64,000 nucleotides of DNA from Ophiodon elongatus (Eukaryota > Chordata > Actinopteri > Perciformes > Hexagrammidae), in contig JACSYO010000506.1 of NCBI GenBank assembly GCA_016806645.1, forward strand, positions 1,526,001 to 1,590,000. Reading direction: 5' to 3'. The notes under the pieces were generated by a model. It saw only the letters and a program-made list of their open reading frames with translations. It made no database searches and was not told the DNA's origin. Made by a program: the position numbers and the translations under genes. Shown in pieces: positions 26,401-37,280 of this stretch (its first letter is position 1; each line of letters opens with the position of its first letter).

Positions 26401-29400
26401 ACAACAATTTCCCTCAAGATAAACAAATTTACATCTACTTTATTTGAAGTCAAATATTATGAATCCTCGGGCAAATTCAAAAAAGTAACAAACAGTACTT
26501 TGCATCTGACAAAAGGAAAACAGTTGGTTTATGATGCTGGTGAAGCTCCAGAAGTCTTTGACAGTGTTGTGTTTGAAGCTGCATGCAGCCTCACTAACAA
26601 GCCTCCCACTGAATCCTGCAGAAACCTCTGACTTTGTTTCCCTTCAGCCTCCCCGCTGAGGGGCGTGGAGTGCTCACTGTACTCGCCAAACCAAGAAAAA
26701 AGAAAAGAAAAGTCTCCCCACTCCACAGACACAATCACAAGTCCGGTGAGAATTCGCAGCTTAGTACTGTAGCGGCACAATCTGCCCGAGAGAGAAACCA
26801 CGACACTTCAGTGTGATGCTTTTCTCGCCGATAGTCATAGTTTGTATTTATAGTTTACATGCTCGTCTATTTGAAAATCAATTCTGCATTGAATCCGCTC
26901 ACAAAAGAGCAGGTTGATGAGACAAATGCTTTGTTTGACATCAATGAAAAAAAACCTCCCTTCATTTGAGTTGCAAAACGCATCTTGAGTGTTTCTCATC
27001 AGTGTGGTGGGATGAAATCCGTGATGCATATGTTTGAAAACTGTACTTGCATGACTGAGAAATGAAGGAGGAGAACAGGAGAGATGAATAGCATCGTTCT
27101 AAGGATGATTGGGCCCCGGAAACAACTCCCCAGAATGCGGCAACAGATTGAATATAATAAAACAATACAAATAATTGTTTCTGGAAAACGTAAATCCTTA
27201 TTTGATGAATTTCCATTAAATGTTTGCACGTACATTAACGATCTTTAGACAACAGTGATTATATCTTTGTGGATCCCCTGACATAAACTAATGTGGTGAT
27301 TATTACAACAATCAATCATCAACTTATCTTTGTTTTCGGTATTTATTTTATGTTTATTTTATGTTTATTTGTAAAGCAACAAGTCTAAAACGTGACCGAA
27401 TGCTACGTAGCACGTCAGCATATTGGCATTGTCACAGTGAGTATGTTAGAATGCTGACAATGTTGGCACTAACCCAGCTTTGAAGGCATAGTTATCTCAA
27501 ATGCTGCTTCACGTGCTTTTTCACCCTGCAAAGACACATAAATTTGAGGCAAAACAACAAATATTTGTATTCAAAACACAATCAATCCCTCTACGATAAG
27601 GAATACTGCACAAAATGCACTTCATCCACAGAGAAAAAATATCAGTTAGCAGCCTTCAAAAACCCACATTTGGCAAAAAATAAACAATAAAACGAAGCCA
27701 ATAGCACGTTTGGCTTGGCTGGCACTTCAAGAATAAACTGACAATGTCTGTCCAGCGTGACAGAATCAACAGTACCTGGCCATCTGCTTCTCAGCATCAC
27801 ACTCCCTCCAGTCCAACACTCTGAGTGCCAAAAACCTACAGCCCTGACGTCAACGCACGCACGCACATACTGTACATGATCACGTTCATGGATCGTTTCG
27901 TTTGAGGGGAAGGGGACATTGTCGCAAGACATTATTGAAAGTACTAGCAGAGTATTTATGTCAACTGAATTGCGTTTTATGTCATTAACAAGGAAGAAGA
28001 TATGTTCAAAGCAAAACAGATTAGGAGTGTTTGTCAAGCGCAGGATCATAAAACTGATATATTCTTTTGTCATTTCACCCGAGAGTTGATCGAATGAGTT
28101 GTCTGTTGTTTGAGATGTGTGGGATCTGTTTGTGTGAGAACAGCCATTTCTTTCATCCTGCACACAGCAGAAGACGGATGGCTGATGACCAGCACCTCGG
28201 GCATTTTTTGACTGGCCCACTGCACAGGGCTGCATGTGTTCACTTACTGCATCGCTCTATAAAAGACATTTTCCGTTTTCAGTAGTCTCCTTGACCCAGA
28301 AAAAAAAAACCACACACTCCTCTATCAAACTCACGCCCTCCTTATCTTCCGTGGAGACTTTAGCAGCAGTGCAAATTCAAGTGGAAGGGGTGAGAGCAAG
28401 TTTAAACTCCCTTTTCTTCATACGTGCGTTTCATCATTTGGGTTGAGAAGATGTTTTTTCTTGACTCCCTCTCATCAGCCTTCGTAAATAAAGTAGACGC
28501 AAATTAATGAACCGCTCTCAGTAAATGAACCGCAGCTTTTATCGTCGGCTATTTCAGGTGCCGCAGCTACTCCTAACAGGACTTGAGGTGAGCTGAGACT
28601 CCACAAAGGGGGAATGTCTGGTATAAGTGCTGATATGAGCTTTGATGTTCACTGCTCTTCATTCCCCAGCTTATGCTGGAGGTGCTGTCCCATATTAGCC
28701 CATCCTGCCTGTGATCTGACAGGGAGAGGGAGAGCTCGCTGCGTGAATGCATTATTCATTACTGAGCCTGACTCAAAGCATCTTCTACTCCCAGAAGGAA
28801 AAAAGAATATTTTGGTTCCATATGAACTTTGTGTATACCATCCATCCTGAGCGGCGGAAAATATAATGACATCCGTATTTTCCTCATAGGATTATGGCGT
28901 CATTTTACTGGAAAATAGTACTATTTCACGTTTTAATGCGTTTCTATTATTGCTATTAGTGTCATTATTATTAATATTATCGTTTTAATCTATGATGCAA
29001 CTTGTAAATCACTTCGAACTATCAATGCATATGAAATGTGCAATAAACAAATTACCTAACCTTAACGGATATAATGTATAATTATTTAATGAAATGGTAC
29101 GATCAAAAGCTCCAGAACAGTTCCTAAATGGACCTTGAAGTAAGAATGAGTTGTCAACTTTTGATTCCAAGGACAAAAGTGTATCTTCAATCTCAACTTT
29201 AAAGCAATTCTGGAGGGGAAGTCCTTTGGATGCCCAGAAAAATGGAAATCTCAACTCCATCAGCTGGGGAAGATCATGTGACACGACTGAAAGCTACAAA
29301 ACATCTACAAAAAGGACCCTGTGGTAAGATTCTCCGGTCAACTACAATTATCTTCATTATCTCCCCAAATATCATGTCAAAAAGTGAGGCACAAATAGCT

Positions 29401-32400
29401 TACGGGGGATACAATAATTATTAACTCATACAGTACGAATGAAAGCTCAAAAACAGCTACTTAATGCACCTTCCAAGGTCAAAAATATTATTTTTTTTTG
29501 TACAAAACAAGCACGGACAGATGCCTTTGTTCTTGTTTCTTCCACCATCGTGGATGGGAAACAAGAGTCACAATCTTTATTGTTATCAAGCATGGAATCA
29601 ATTATTTTCTCATCTAGATGGTTGGAAGAGTCTATGAGGATTCTGAAAAATATCTTTAAAACAGCAGTAAATGTTAAACAACCTGCTGGATTTATTTTTG
29701 ATACATTTGGTATTTATATTTCGATAAAACCTTCTAGCTCTATGACTCGTATGTAATGTGCATTAGAGGCACAAACTGGGATCTTGAAACTAAAGCATTA
29801 CAGGCTCATGTTGGTGAAAAGTCTAAAAGATTTTGGTTTAAAAGGGATTTTCAAAACCAGTGACATAGATAGAAAAGTTTTGAGCAACAAAAAAAAAACA
29901 GCTGTCGCAGCTATTAGCAACTTGAGATATGAGCAACTTATGATCCTTACCGTTACCCTTGTTTATATTTTTGGCATGTGTATTGGTTTATTTATATTTT
30001 CATTTACGCTCTTTATATTTGCACTCTTTCCTACTTCGTGCGGCAACTGCTGCACAACAATTTCACTCGAAATAAATAAAGTTACATCTCTTCTCTCATT
30101 TGAAATCAAATAATATGACATCTTTTTGCTGCAAACAAATTCAAAAAATTGTATAACAAGTACTTTGCATCTGACAAAAGGAAAACAGTTGGTTTATGAT
30201 GCTGGTGAAGCTCCAGAAGTCTTTGACAGTGTTGTGTTTGAAGCTGCATGCAGTCTCACTAACAAGCCTCCCACTGAATCCTGCAGAAACCTCTGACTTT
30301 GTTTCCCTTTCAGCCTCCCCGCTGAGCGGCGTGGAGTGCGCACTGTACTCGCAAACAAGAAGAAAACCAAAGTCCACAGACACATTCAAGCCCCGTGAGA
30401 TTTCTTTACTTAAACTTTCAATTTACCTGTTCGTTATTGTGTTGACTGAGTTTCAATCCCCTTAAAAGCTCTTGAACCCAAGCGCCCCAGTTGCACTCTT
30501 CGCAACAAACACCAGATAAGGTCATGCAGTTAAACACGTAGCGACATGTTCATCCTGCGTACCCACGACATGAAAACAAATTCGGCCAAAAGCTCATGAC
30601 ATTATTTTTTACTAAAACAAAATTCAATTCCAACACCTCGGAAATAAAGGAGCACACAGCAAAAACAGTGCATGCACGCATAGCAGCGCTAACGTTAACG
30701 ATTTTGCCACTCTCACTGAACCAGAAGAGGAAAAATTAACATCACTTTAAAAAGTCAAACCATAAATTTGATTGTTTTTCAATTAAAAGTTGTGTTCGAC
30801 AGCATATCAACACTGCTAATGGCTACTACGATGTTTCTGGATAGTTTTTAAGGCGATTCCAGCCATAACGCATTCTATGTCTCCATCTGGTGGATGAATT
30901 ATAGTACTGCACACATCGTAACGGCATCGCCGTTCAATACTACATGGAGCCGTCCAAATAGACCAATGGGTTATGTTTTTGTTTTTTTAATTGATTTAAA
31001 AAATGTATTGATGATTGATTGATTTTTCAAAAAAAAAGCCAAACACAGTTAGATAGTATTAATACCTACAGTGACGTTTAAATTAAATGAGTTTTAGATT
31101 TATTTGATAAAATTCAAATGGCACAGAAGGTACTCAAATGAAAAATTTAGAGATTTCCCCTGTGCTTAAAACATCTCCATCTTTGCTCTGCTTCACTTTG
31201 TTAACATCAGTTTGTGTACAGGTAATGTTCAGATGTTGGGGTGTGGTTTGCAAGAGGTTTTGTGCTGCAACTGCATCATTCTAAACGGATATTCACTGTA
31301 AAAATGTACAGTTTTTTTAGATGGCAATAGAATCCTTAATTTATGCTATGTTGTATCTTTACCTTTATTATGATACCAAGATTATTCAAATAAACCTTGT
31401 AGTTGCAGAGTTACACTCTAATCAGTTTGGGCATGTCATTTTCAAGCAGGAGCCTGAGCCCGAGGCCGAGGGTTCAAGAGGTAAGATCGTTTTAAAAACT
31501 TTTCAAAAAACCCAGCATCAATAAGAAAAATATATTTTTTCATCATCCTGAAAAACTCTTGTTGAAAACATGTGTACTTTTCATCCAAAGAAACAAAACA
31601 GACAACCTAAAAAAACAAACATTGTGGGAAAACAATCTCAAACGAACCTAAAAACAGAATATTTTAGTCCCATATAAACTTTATGTGTGCCATCCAGAGC
31701 AAAAATACAACAATATCAAAACAGGAGATCCAACATCTGCATTTCCCAGCTTTTAAATGGACCTTTTGGTCAAATTGTTTTGTTAACTGCTATTTCCAAG
31801 GTCAAGAATGAACTATCAATGTCAGAAATGGATGACAAATCCTTAAAGTGCTCAGAAAAAACAACAACTACGCGACCTCCATCTACCGAGATACATGATA
31901 TCATCGAAAGCTCTAGAACAGCTACTAAATGTTCCTAGATGGTTGAGATTGAGATTGCCAATTATCTTCAATATTGACACAAACATTATTAATCCACATG
32001 TGGCACACGAAGCTGTTTCTGTTTTCTGTTTTTTATTTCAACTTTCAGTTTAGTTCTCCTCATGATTATTGTGTCGGATGAGTTTCATAGTCATTAAAAT
32101 CTTCTTAAAAGACACTGTAGGCTTTTTTTTTTTTTTTTTAAAGAAAGACTTCCTTTCATCATTCTTGTTTGAAAACTTTTCATCCCAAAAGAAATAAAAC
32201 AAACAACCTGACAGACAAAACAGGAACTCCCGTGGGGGAAAGAATCGCTAACAAACCTGCCAATTAGGACGAACTCTCCGGCTACTCCGAGCCGCCTCAT
32301 GGCCATGAGCAGCCCTCGGACCGTCATGCCTTCACAGAAGCAGACAACCACCCTGGCTTTGGGCAGACGCTCACGCAGCTTCCTCAGCAGCCTGTCAAAG

Positions 32401-35049
32401 TGCTTCTCCCCGGCGTTGCTGTAGATCTTGTCAGAGTGGGCGATGCAGAGGCCGTCCTGTGAGGCGAGCTCTTTGAACACCTCCATCCCGCTCTCACCGT
32501 AGTTACCTGAGAAAGACGAGAGGAATCAATGGGTTTTCTCTTCTTTTTTTTTTTTACTAAAATTAGTCAAGGACATCTTACTGAGACAACACATCTCTTC
32601 CTTTAGGTTTCAAGTGGTCCGTTGTGTCCCCAGACTCCTTTTCAAAGGCATCAAGAGCAGTACAACTAGAACAAACAGGGTTAAAGTGACCTCAACGGCA
32701 ATATCTGAGGATGAGGGGAGCACTCTTCACTTCTAAGTTACACCATCAATAATGAACCTCAAGAAGTGATTTACAGAGCTTCAGTATTTAGGCTGAATTA
32801 TGTCTGATATGTATATAATTTATCAATTGAATTGCCAAAAGCACACAGAGATCTTTATCACAGTAAACAAAGAAGGCTTGCCAGGTTTTGCTTGGGTTTT
32901 TAATCAGCTGTTAAGTATCTCACATTGTGCTCTCGCTCAATGCTGTGGGTGGAATCTAAATCTTTATAATTTATATGCTTTTACATGCTTTCGAAATGTA
33001 TTTCTCAGTATATCAAATGTTAATGTTAATTACAACGTGTTGTATAGTATGCAAAAGTGTGATTGCTCAAACGAGAAACAACATTGTGGGGAAAGATGAC
33101 CTTTTATAAGTCATCCTGAACCAATAATTAAATACAAGTAGGTTGCAACAAGGGCTGGAACTAGTCATTATTTTCCTTATCTTTTTCAATATATTCATTG
33201 TTTTTGTCTAAACAATGTCAGAAAATAGTGAAAAATGTCAATCACATGGTCCCAAAAGGTAAAAGCTTCAAATTGTTGCTTTTCACCGACCAACAATCCA
33301 AAACCCAGATATTCTCAGTTAACTTGCAGATAAAACCGAGGAAAGCCGCAAATCCTAACAGTTTAGATCCTGAAAACAGAGAATGTTTGTCTACATTGCA
33401 TGAAAAATGACTCAAACTGTTAATCGGGCAAACGAATAATCGATGATTTGTTTTTAAGCTATAGCTGCAACAGTTGGTGGTACCTGCAGGAGGAACAAAG
33501 TAAAACTCCTGCTGGCAAAACTGAGGATGAAGAGAAATGACAAGTATTTTGTGTCTAAAAGCAATTGGTCTTCGTGGTCTTTGACGCATAATAAGGATCT
33601 CAGTCGAAACAAGAGCTCAGAGAACGCCATTTTCTCTTTCATCTAAAAATGAACCTCTATTTATGCAAATATCATGTAGATGAGCCACACAAAGGAGTAC
33701 ACAACTGTCTGCAGCCACCTGCTGTTAAAACATTAGTCTACAAACATCATTCACACAACAAAACAAAACATTGATTAAACCAGTGCTGGGCTGCCATGAG
33801 TTTCTAAGATGGACCGTCTTCTCTTTAATTTCCCGTTTGCAGGAAATAACAGCACAAATACAGGACTGTTGATTCATGCACTAAAAGCACGAGCAGCCGG
33901 CCCGGCTATGTAACACAGAGGGAGAGGGACTTTCATCTCTGCTCAGGTAGACATTACTCCACTATATATTTACTTCGCAAAAAAAAGGTGTTTGCTGCTA
34001 TATTTATTATCATAATGTTAAATCAGCTGCTTTAAAGGGGTGATTTTGCATCGGAAGTTTAGTTCACTTGTCTATGGGGTGTTAGTCAGCATGTGAAAAA
34101 CAATTGCATAATGCCTTCTGTGTTTCTGGAGAAGTGTTCAAAACTAGATGTGGGCTGGCAGCGCGGGTCAAAGAAAGGGGCTATAGAGTTGCATCATGGG
34201 AGATGTAGGAGCCTGTGTTTTTGGAGCTTGACACAGACTTAAAGTTAGGATTCTTTTGCTGTGTCAAGTTTGTCAATTATCTTTTTAATCTGTCCCTTGT
34301 GAGTCCCCCGACTCTATGTAAGTGCCATACCAAATCAAATGTGTCTTACCCTCCGTGTGCACTGCAGACACGTAGGTCCAGTTGTAGCGTTTGACGATAT
34401 CCAGGAGGGCCCTGGCCTGAAGAGTGTCTGAGGGCACCACCCTGAGGAAGTACTTAAACAACGTCTTATCACTGAGGTCGATACTGGTTGCGGAATAGGC
34501 AATCTGCGGGATGTTGAACAGCTGCAGGAGGTTTTGAACTTGAATCGCGACTGAGCTGGAGCCGGGCCCGATGACCCCCGCGATGGGCTTCTTGGTTGAT
34601 GGCGGCTGACTGGAGGGAACCCCCTCGATGCACCACCTGGAGCCGTCCTTGTCGTCCCGGATGGAGATGAGAGAGTCTCGTATGAACTCGATGCTCTGCT
34701 CCAGAGCCACCGAGGAATGCCAGCAGGAGTCCCTGATCTCACAGCCCAGGGTGATGTTGGGCAACAGGTTCGGGTCCGAGTTAATCCGGTCCAAGGCGTG
34801 GAACATGGCCTCCACTCGTTGGATGCCGTACTGCTCACGGACCTCTCCGCATTTCCTCTCTGCCACCTTCTCAGCTGATGGTTGGTGGTGGACAGAGAAG
34901 AGGGCCCCGATTATAATATCCCCGTCCATCCTCGCCACCAGGCGAGAGGCAGAGCTCGGAACCACCGACCTCTCATACTTGCCTCTAGACAACGCAAATA
35001 CCTCAAACAGCAAAATGCTTATGGCAGTCAGGTAAATCATATTCGACAT
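15369..35049 (-). CDS. grm1: Metabotropic glutamate receptor 1 (8 coding exons, 1165 aa)
   Basis: Class C GPCR for glutamate, coupled to Gq at postsynaptic membranes. Minus-strand exons: 34350-35049, 32257-32506, 25259-25494, 21508-21754, 20099-20267, 19415-19541, 16952-17879, 15369-16209; all junctions are GT-AG and in frame. A signal peptide (about 1-20) precedes the Venus-flytrap domain (about 40-510), a Cys-rich domain (about 510-577) and a 7TM domain encoded by one 928-bp exon. Residue numbering matches the mammalian protein through the ligand domain. The glutamate contacts R78, S165, T188, D208, Y236, D318, R323 and K409 and the dimer cysteine C140 are all present. The tail is shorter than the human one (1194 aa) and lacks its Pro/Gln tract. 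It keeps the Homer-binding PPSPF (1117-1121) and ends SSTL, a PDZ ligand. GRM5 is excluded by the tail, which ends RDYKQSSSTL like GRM1. Confidence 0.97.
16210..16951 (-). other. grm1: GRM1 intron 7
   Basis: A 742-bp intron between the 7TM exon and the long C-tail exon. In mammals, short-tail isoforms (mGlu1b and others) arise at this junction. I saw no cassette here that encodes the mammalian short tail, but one could be missed. Confidence 0.75.
17880..19414 (-). other. grm1: GRM1 intron 6, carries a foldback element
   Basis: Intron of 1.5 kb between the Cys-rich-domain exon and the 7TM exon. It contains the foldback element at 18910-19324, which ends only about 90 bp from the splice donor of exon 6. 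No other feature seen. Confidence 0.85.
18910..19324. mobile_element. Foldback (MITE-like) element, copy 2, long inverted ends
   Basis: The element starts GTTGGACATTTTGGGAAAT and ends with a matching reverse complement (CCAAAATGTCCAAC). The two ends pair imperfectly over about 155 bp, including shared blocks GAGAAGATTGA, TTAGCATAGCTTAGCA and AACAGCTAGCC. The unpaired centre (about 19070-19165) holds a G-rich run. There is no coding capacity. It is related to copy 1 at 14449-14848. Confidence 0.7.
21117..21207. repeat. Two adjacent perfect hairpins
   Basis: The first has 26-bp exact arms (21117-21142 and 21154-21179) around an 11-base AT-rich loop. The second follows one base later with 13-bp exact arms (21181-21193 and 21195-21207) around a single G. 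Both were checked base by base. Confidence 0.95.
21181..21440. mobile_element. Probable teleost dispersed repeat
   Basis: The sequence starting TTTAAAGGGCCAGTGTGTAG, followed by a GCGGCATCTAG block and a GTTGCAGACTGTAACCACA block, resembles a repeat found widely in fish genomes (from memory). The right boundary is a guess. It lies next to GRM1 exon 4. Confidence 0.45.
21755..25258 (-). other. grm1: GRM1 intron 3
   Basis: A 3.5-kb intron holding the GT microsatellite at 23383-23453. Otherwise it is AT-rich sequence with no recognised exon or element. Confidence 0.85.
23383..23453. repeat. (GT)n microsatellite
   Basis: About 35 GT units, nearly uninterrupted, with two GC variants at the right end; inside GRM1 intron 3. 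Confidence 0.97.
25830..26750. repeat. Intronic duplication, copy A
   Basis: This segment aligns with 29490-30400 in the same orientation. Shared blocks include CATCTAGATGG, ACAAACTGGG, CTGCACAACAATTTC and a 187-bp core at about 26504-26690. Flanking parts are only moderately similar, while the core differs at about four positions. Confidence 0.8.
29490..30400. repeat. Intronic duplication, copy B
   Basis: Partner of copy A, in direct orientation and about 3.7 kb to the right. Its near-identical core is at about 30165-30351. On the minus strand both cores can be read as a short open frame ending KTSGASPAS, which may be a relic of a repeat-encoded protein or chance. Confidence 0.8.
32507..34349 (-). 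other. grm1: GRM1 intron 1
   Basis: Intron of 1.8 kb after the first coding exon (donor GAGG|GTAAGA). It carries the dispersed repeat at 33145-33475; no other feature seen. Confidence 0.85.
33145..33475. mobile_element. Probable teleost dispersed repeat ('AATGTCAGAAAATAGTGAAAA' family)
   Basis: Blocks reading AATGTCAGAAAATAGTGAAA, CCAGATATTCTCAGTTAAC, AAATGACTCAAACTGTTAAT and a terminal AGCTGCAAC match, from memory, a short repeat that is frequent in fish genomes. It lies in GRM1 intron 1. The match was not verified by search. Confidence 0.55.
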
Positions 35050-35105
35050 TGTGCCACAGCTGCTGAATGTAGAATCATGTCCACTTTGCCATAATGGCGG
35101 TCCAT
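35037..35105 (-). other. Upstream ORF overlapping the GRM1 start
   Basis: A 22-codon frame starts at an ATG at 35105 and ends at a TGA at 35039-35037. It runs past the GRM1 start ATG (35049) in another frame, and its stop overlaps the fourth GRM1 codon (ATG at 35040-35038) in an ATGA arrangement. The main ATG has a weak context (C at -3, T at +4). Whether this is in the mRNA depends on the 5' UTR, which is only inferred. Confidence 0.5.
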
Positions 35106-35161
35106 CAATCCAGGTTTGGATGAAATGCTTGGATGAGCTGCTTCTCCTTCAGACTGTCAAC
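35050..35161 (-). promoter_or_regulatory. grm1: Putative GRM1 5' UTR part of first coding exon
   Basis: An acceptor-like site (TCTCTCATACAG|GTTGAC) lies 112 bp above the GRM1 ATG. A strong donor-like site (CTGCAG|GTAGGTAAC) on the same strand ends at 36159. Together they suggest a non-coding first exon above 36160 spliced to 35161. The pyrimidine tract is short, so this is tentative. Confidence 0.4.
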
Positions 35162-35454
35162 CTGTATGAGAGACGTGGAGCATCAAATCCTGTTTTTCAC
35201 ACATGTAACTACAATAAGTCGATGAGCCTTTTATAACAAACAGTGTCTGGTTTGAACTAGATTGAATGCTTTTCTTTATTATGATAAACCGACTATCTTT
35301 TGTCAAGTCATTTGAATACATCACATCCAGCTTCTTTTTTTTTCATATCCTCTGCAGCACGATTAAACGTAAAGTCTAATTAATCGAGATTAATTGATAA
35401 TGAAAATAATCCATTCATGTGATTTAGCTAACCATTGTTTCACTGCGCCACCAT

Positions 35455-35477
35455 ATACACACACACACACACGTACA

Positions 35478-35540
<63 letters not shown>

Positions 35541-35545
35541 ACACA
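35455..35545. repeat. (CA)n microsatellite
   Basis: About 44 CA units with CGTA and CT interruptions, read directly, between the putative GRM1 5' UTR exons. Confidence 0.97.
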
Positions 35546-36244
35546 AATCTAAAAATGTTAAAGGTCATAACACCTCCCACGTCTTCTACCACAATTAATT
35601 AAAAAAAAAAGATTGTACATAAAAGTTAAATCAAAAAACATGCAAAAAGGCAAAGTTATTGGAGTCCTGTTGCATTAAAGTATGCTGTGATCTACAGGGA
35701 TAAAACAATATACATCAGTGATACATGACGATCTTTAAGGACACTAAGATTCTAGATCTGAGAGATAAAAAGTTATGTCTGTAACAGGGGAACGCTTTGA
35801 GCTTCAGCACCACAGACAGCTGCCTGCTTCTCTCAGCTGATTTCCTTCATGCGAGCTGATCTATTTCAACCTGCGACTGTTTATTAAACTTTTACCCCTG
35901 AGAGCATCGCACAAGGACGCGGCGATGTGCTTTATTTGAATACTATTTCTCCACCGTGTGACAGCTGACGCCACAGCTCTTCAGCTCTATACAGCCCGTG
36001 TCACATTTTCAACATCGTCACCTACCTATAGGCACGTGCATCCCAATTAAAGGGCGAAGCTTAATTAATAGAGCAGACTAAGAAAAACGCTGGCGTATTA
36101 AGTAAACTGTCTGTGTCTGCAAAACACCTCATAACATAATAAGCATTATGTTACCTACCTGCAGCAGGCAAGTCGGGACATAGCGGGTCTGTGTCTCCTC
36201 TGAAGCAGCAGACTGGACTCTTCTGCCGAGAAAACACTGTGGTA

Positions 36245-36248
<4 letters not shown>

Positions 36249-36308
<60 letters not shown>

Positions 36309-36309
36309 G
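36249..36309. repeat. (CT)n tract (GA on the GRM1 strand)
   Basis: About 30 CT units with one CCCT interruption. It lies about 90 bp above the putative non-coding GRM1 exon donor at 36159, so it could fall in the GRM1 5' UTR or core promoter. Confidence 0.95.
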
Positions 36310-36477
36310 TACTGATTATGAGGTGCCCCCTTCTTCTCCTCTTCCTCACTGCATCTTGAAAGCGGGTCACACTCACTGCAGTGCCCCTGATTTGGAGCCA
36401 CAATCCGTACACGTCAGGAGGATGTTTCAGACAATGTAACACCGATTAATGGCATTTTTGTGCAAATGCACATAGGA

Positions 36478-36530
36478 TGGGGGGTGAGGGAGGGTGAGGG
36501 GGGGTAGGGGGGGGGGCAGGGCGGGGGTGT
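36478..36530 (+). repeat. G-rich tract
   Basis: A run of G-blocks of three to nine bases spaced by one to three bases; it meets the usual pattern for a possible G-quadruplex on the plus strand. It lies in the GRM1-SHPRH intergenic region. Confidence 0.8.
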
Positions 36531-37245
36531 AACCGTTTAAGGGAGAGCTGGTAACCTGAAAAGCAAAGATATCTCTAACAAATCTAGGTGGGAGGTTGTT
36601 TATTCTCCTCATGAAAAGTGTAAAGAGACTGGTCAAACTTCACGTAATTGGGACCACTGCGTCGTGGCTGTCAGTGACAGATGTGATGCTCTTGCAGTTC
36701 GCCACCTGCAGCCGTAAACACCGCGTGCTCTGCTGCCACCGTGTGGCTGATAACAAGTACTGCGCCTGCGCCATGATTTTTAAATACAATTTATAGAAAT
36801 CAATACTGTTGTTTGGTCACCAAATATAGATGTAAAGACAATAATGCTGTTGTAGCTGCAGGAGAGACGGTTTACATCGTATTGATAATTCAAATAAAAA
36901 TATATAAAAAAATAATTGGAGAAACAAGAACAAAAGAATAGATGGAAATATATACTGATAGAAATGTATTTGTCTTCAGGGTTTTTTTCAACATCATTTT
37001 GATAATAATTTATTAACAGTGTATTGAACAAAATAAAATAAAACCAGGACATTTGTATCTCATCGAAAGTGCTAAAAGTAGGTTGAAAGAAAAAGTAAAT
37101 GTGCCCAGAAAATTAAATAAATAAATATGTATAAATATGGGAGAATAGACATTTACTACTTGCATTTACTAAACATTACTCATATTCCTATAGCATACAT
37201 ATAAAATGTATACATTGTAGCTGTTGAAGCCGTGTCCCTCTGCTC

Positions 37246-37280
37246 TGACGTCACTTCCGGCTTTTAAAAATGGCGAACAG
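37246..37280 (+). promoter_or_regulatory. shprh: SHPRH promoter: CRE, ETS and YY1-like sites
   Basis: TGACGTCA (37246-37253) runs straight into ACTTCCGG (37253-37260), followed ten bases later by AAAAATGGCGA (37266-37276). These match the CRE, ETS and YY1 consensus motifs that often mark TATA-less housekeeping promoters. They sit about 1 kb above the SHPRH start codon, whose exon opens with an acceptor at 38306, so a non-coding first exon at about 37260-37410 is expected. A donor such as GTAAATG (37295) or GTAAACC (37409) could end it. Confidence 0.6.

Larger units (their letters stand above)
25495..32256 (-). other. grm1: GRM1 intron 2 with internal duplications
   Basis: At 6.8 kb this is the largest intron in the gene. 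It contains a diverged duplication of about 0.9 kb (25830-26750 and 29490-30400) and further short related units near 29100-29450 and 31740-31940. One minus-strand open frame of about 197 codons (27642-28235) shows no recognisable domain and is treated as chance. Confidence 0.8.

Noticed and set aside
27642..28235. A 197-codon open frame on the minus strand in GRM1 intron 2
   Set aside because: No recognisable domain, no splice support and ordinary intron composition; the length is possible by chance over 64 kb.
34335..34838. Long alternative frame on the minus strand across GRM1 exon 1
   Set aside because: It shadows the GRM1 frame in GC-rich coding sequence; low-complexity Ser/Arg/Pro content.
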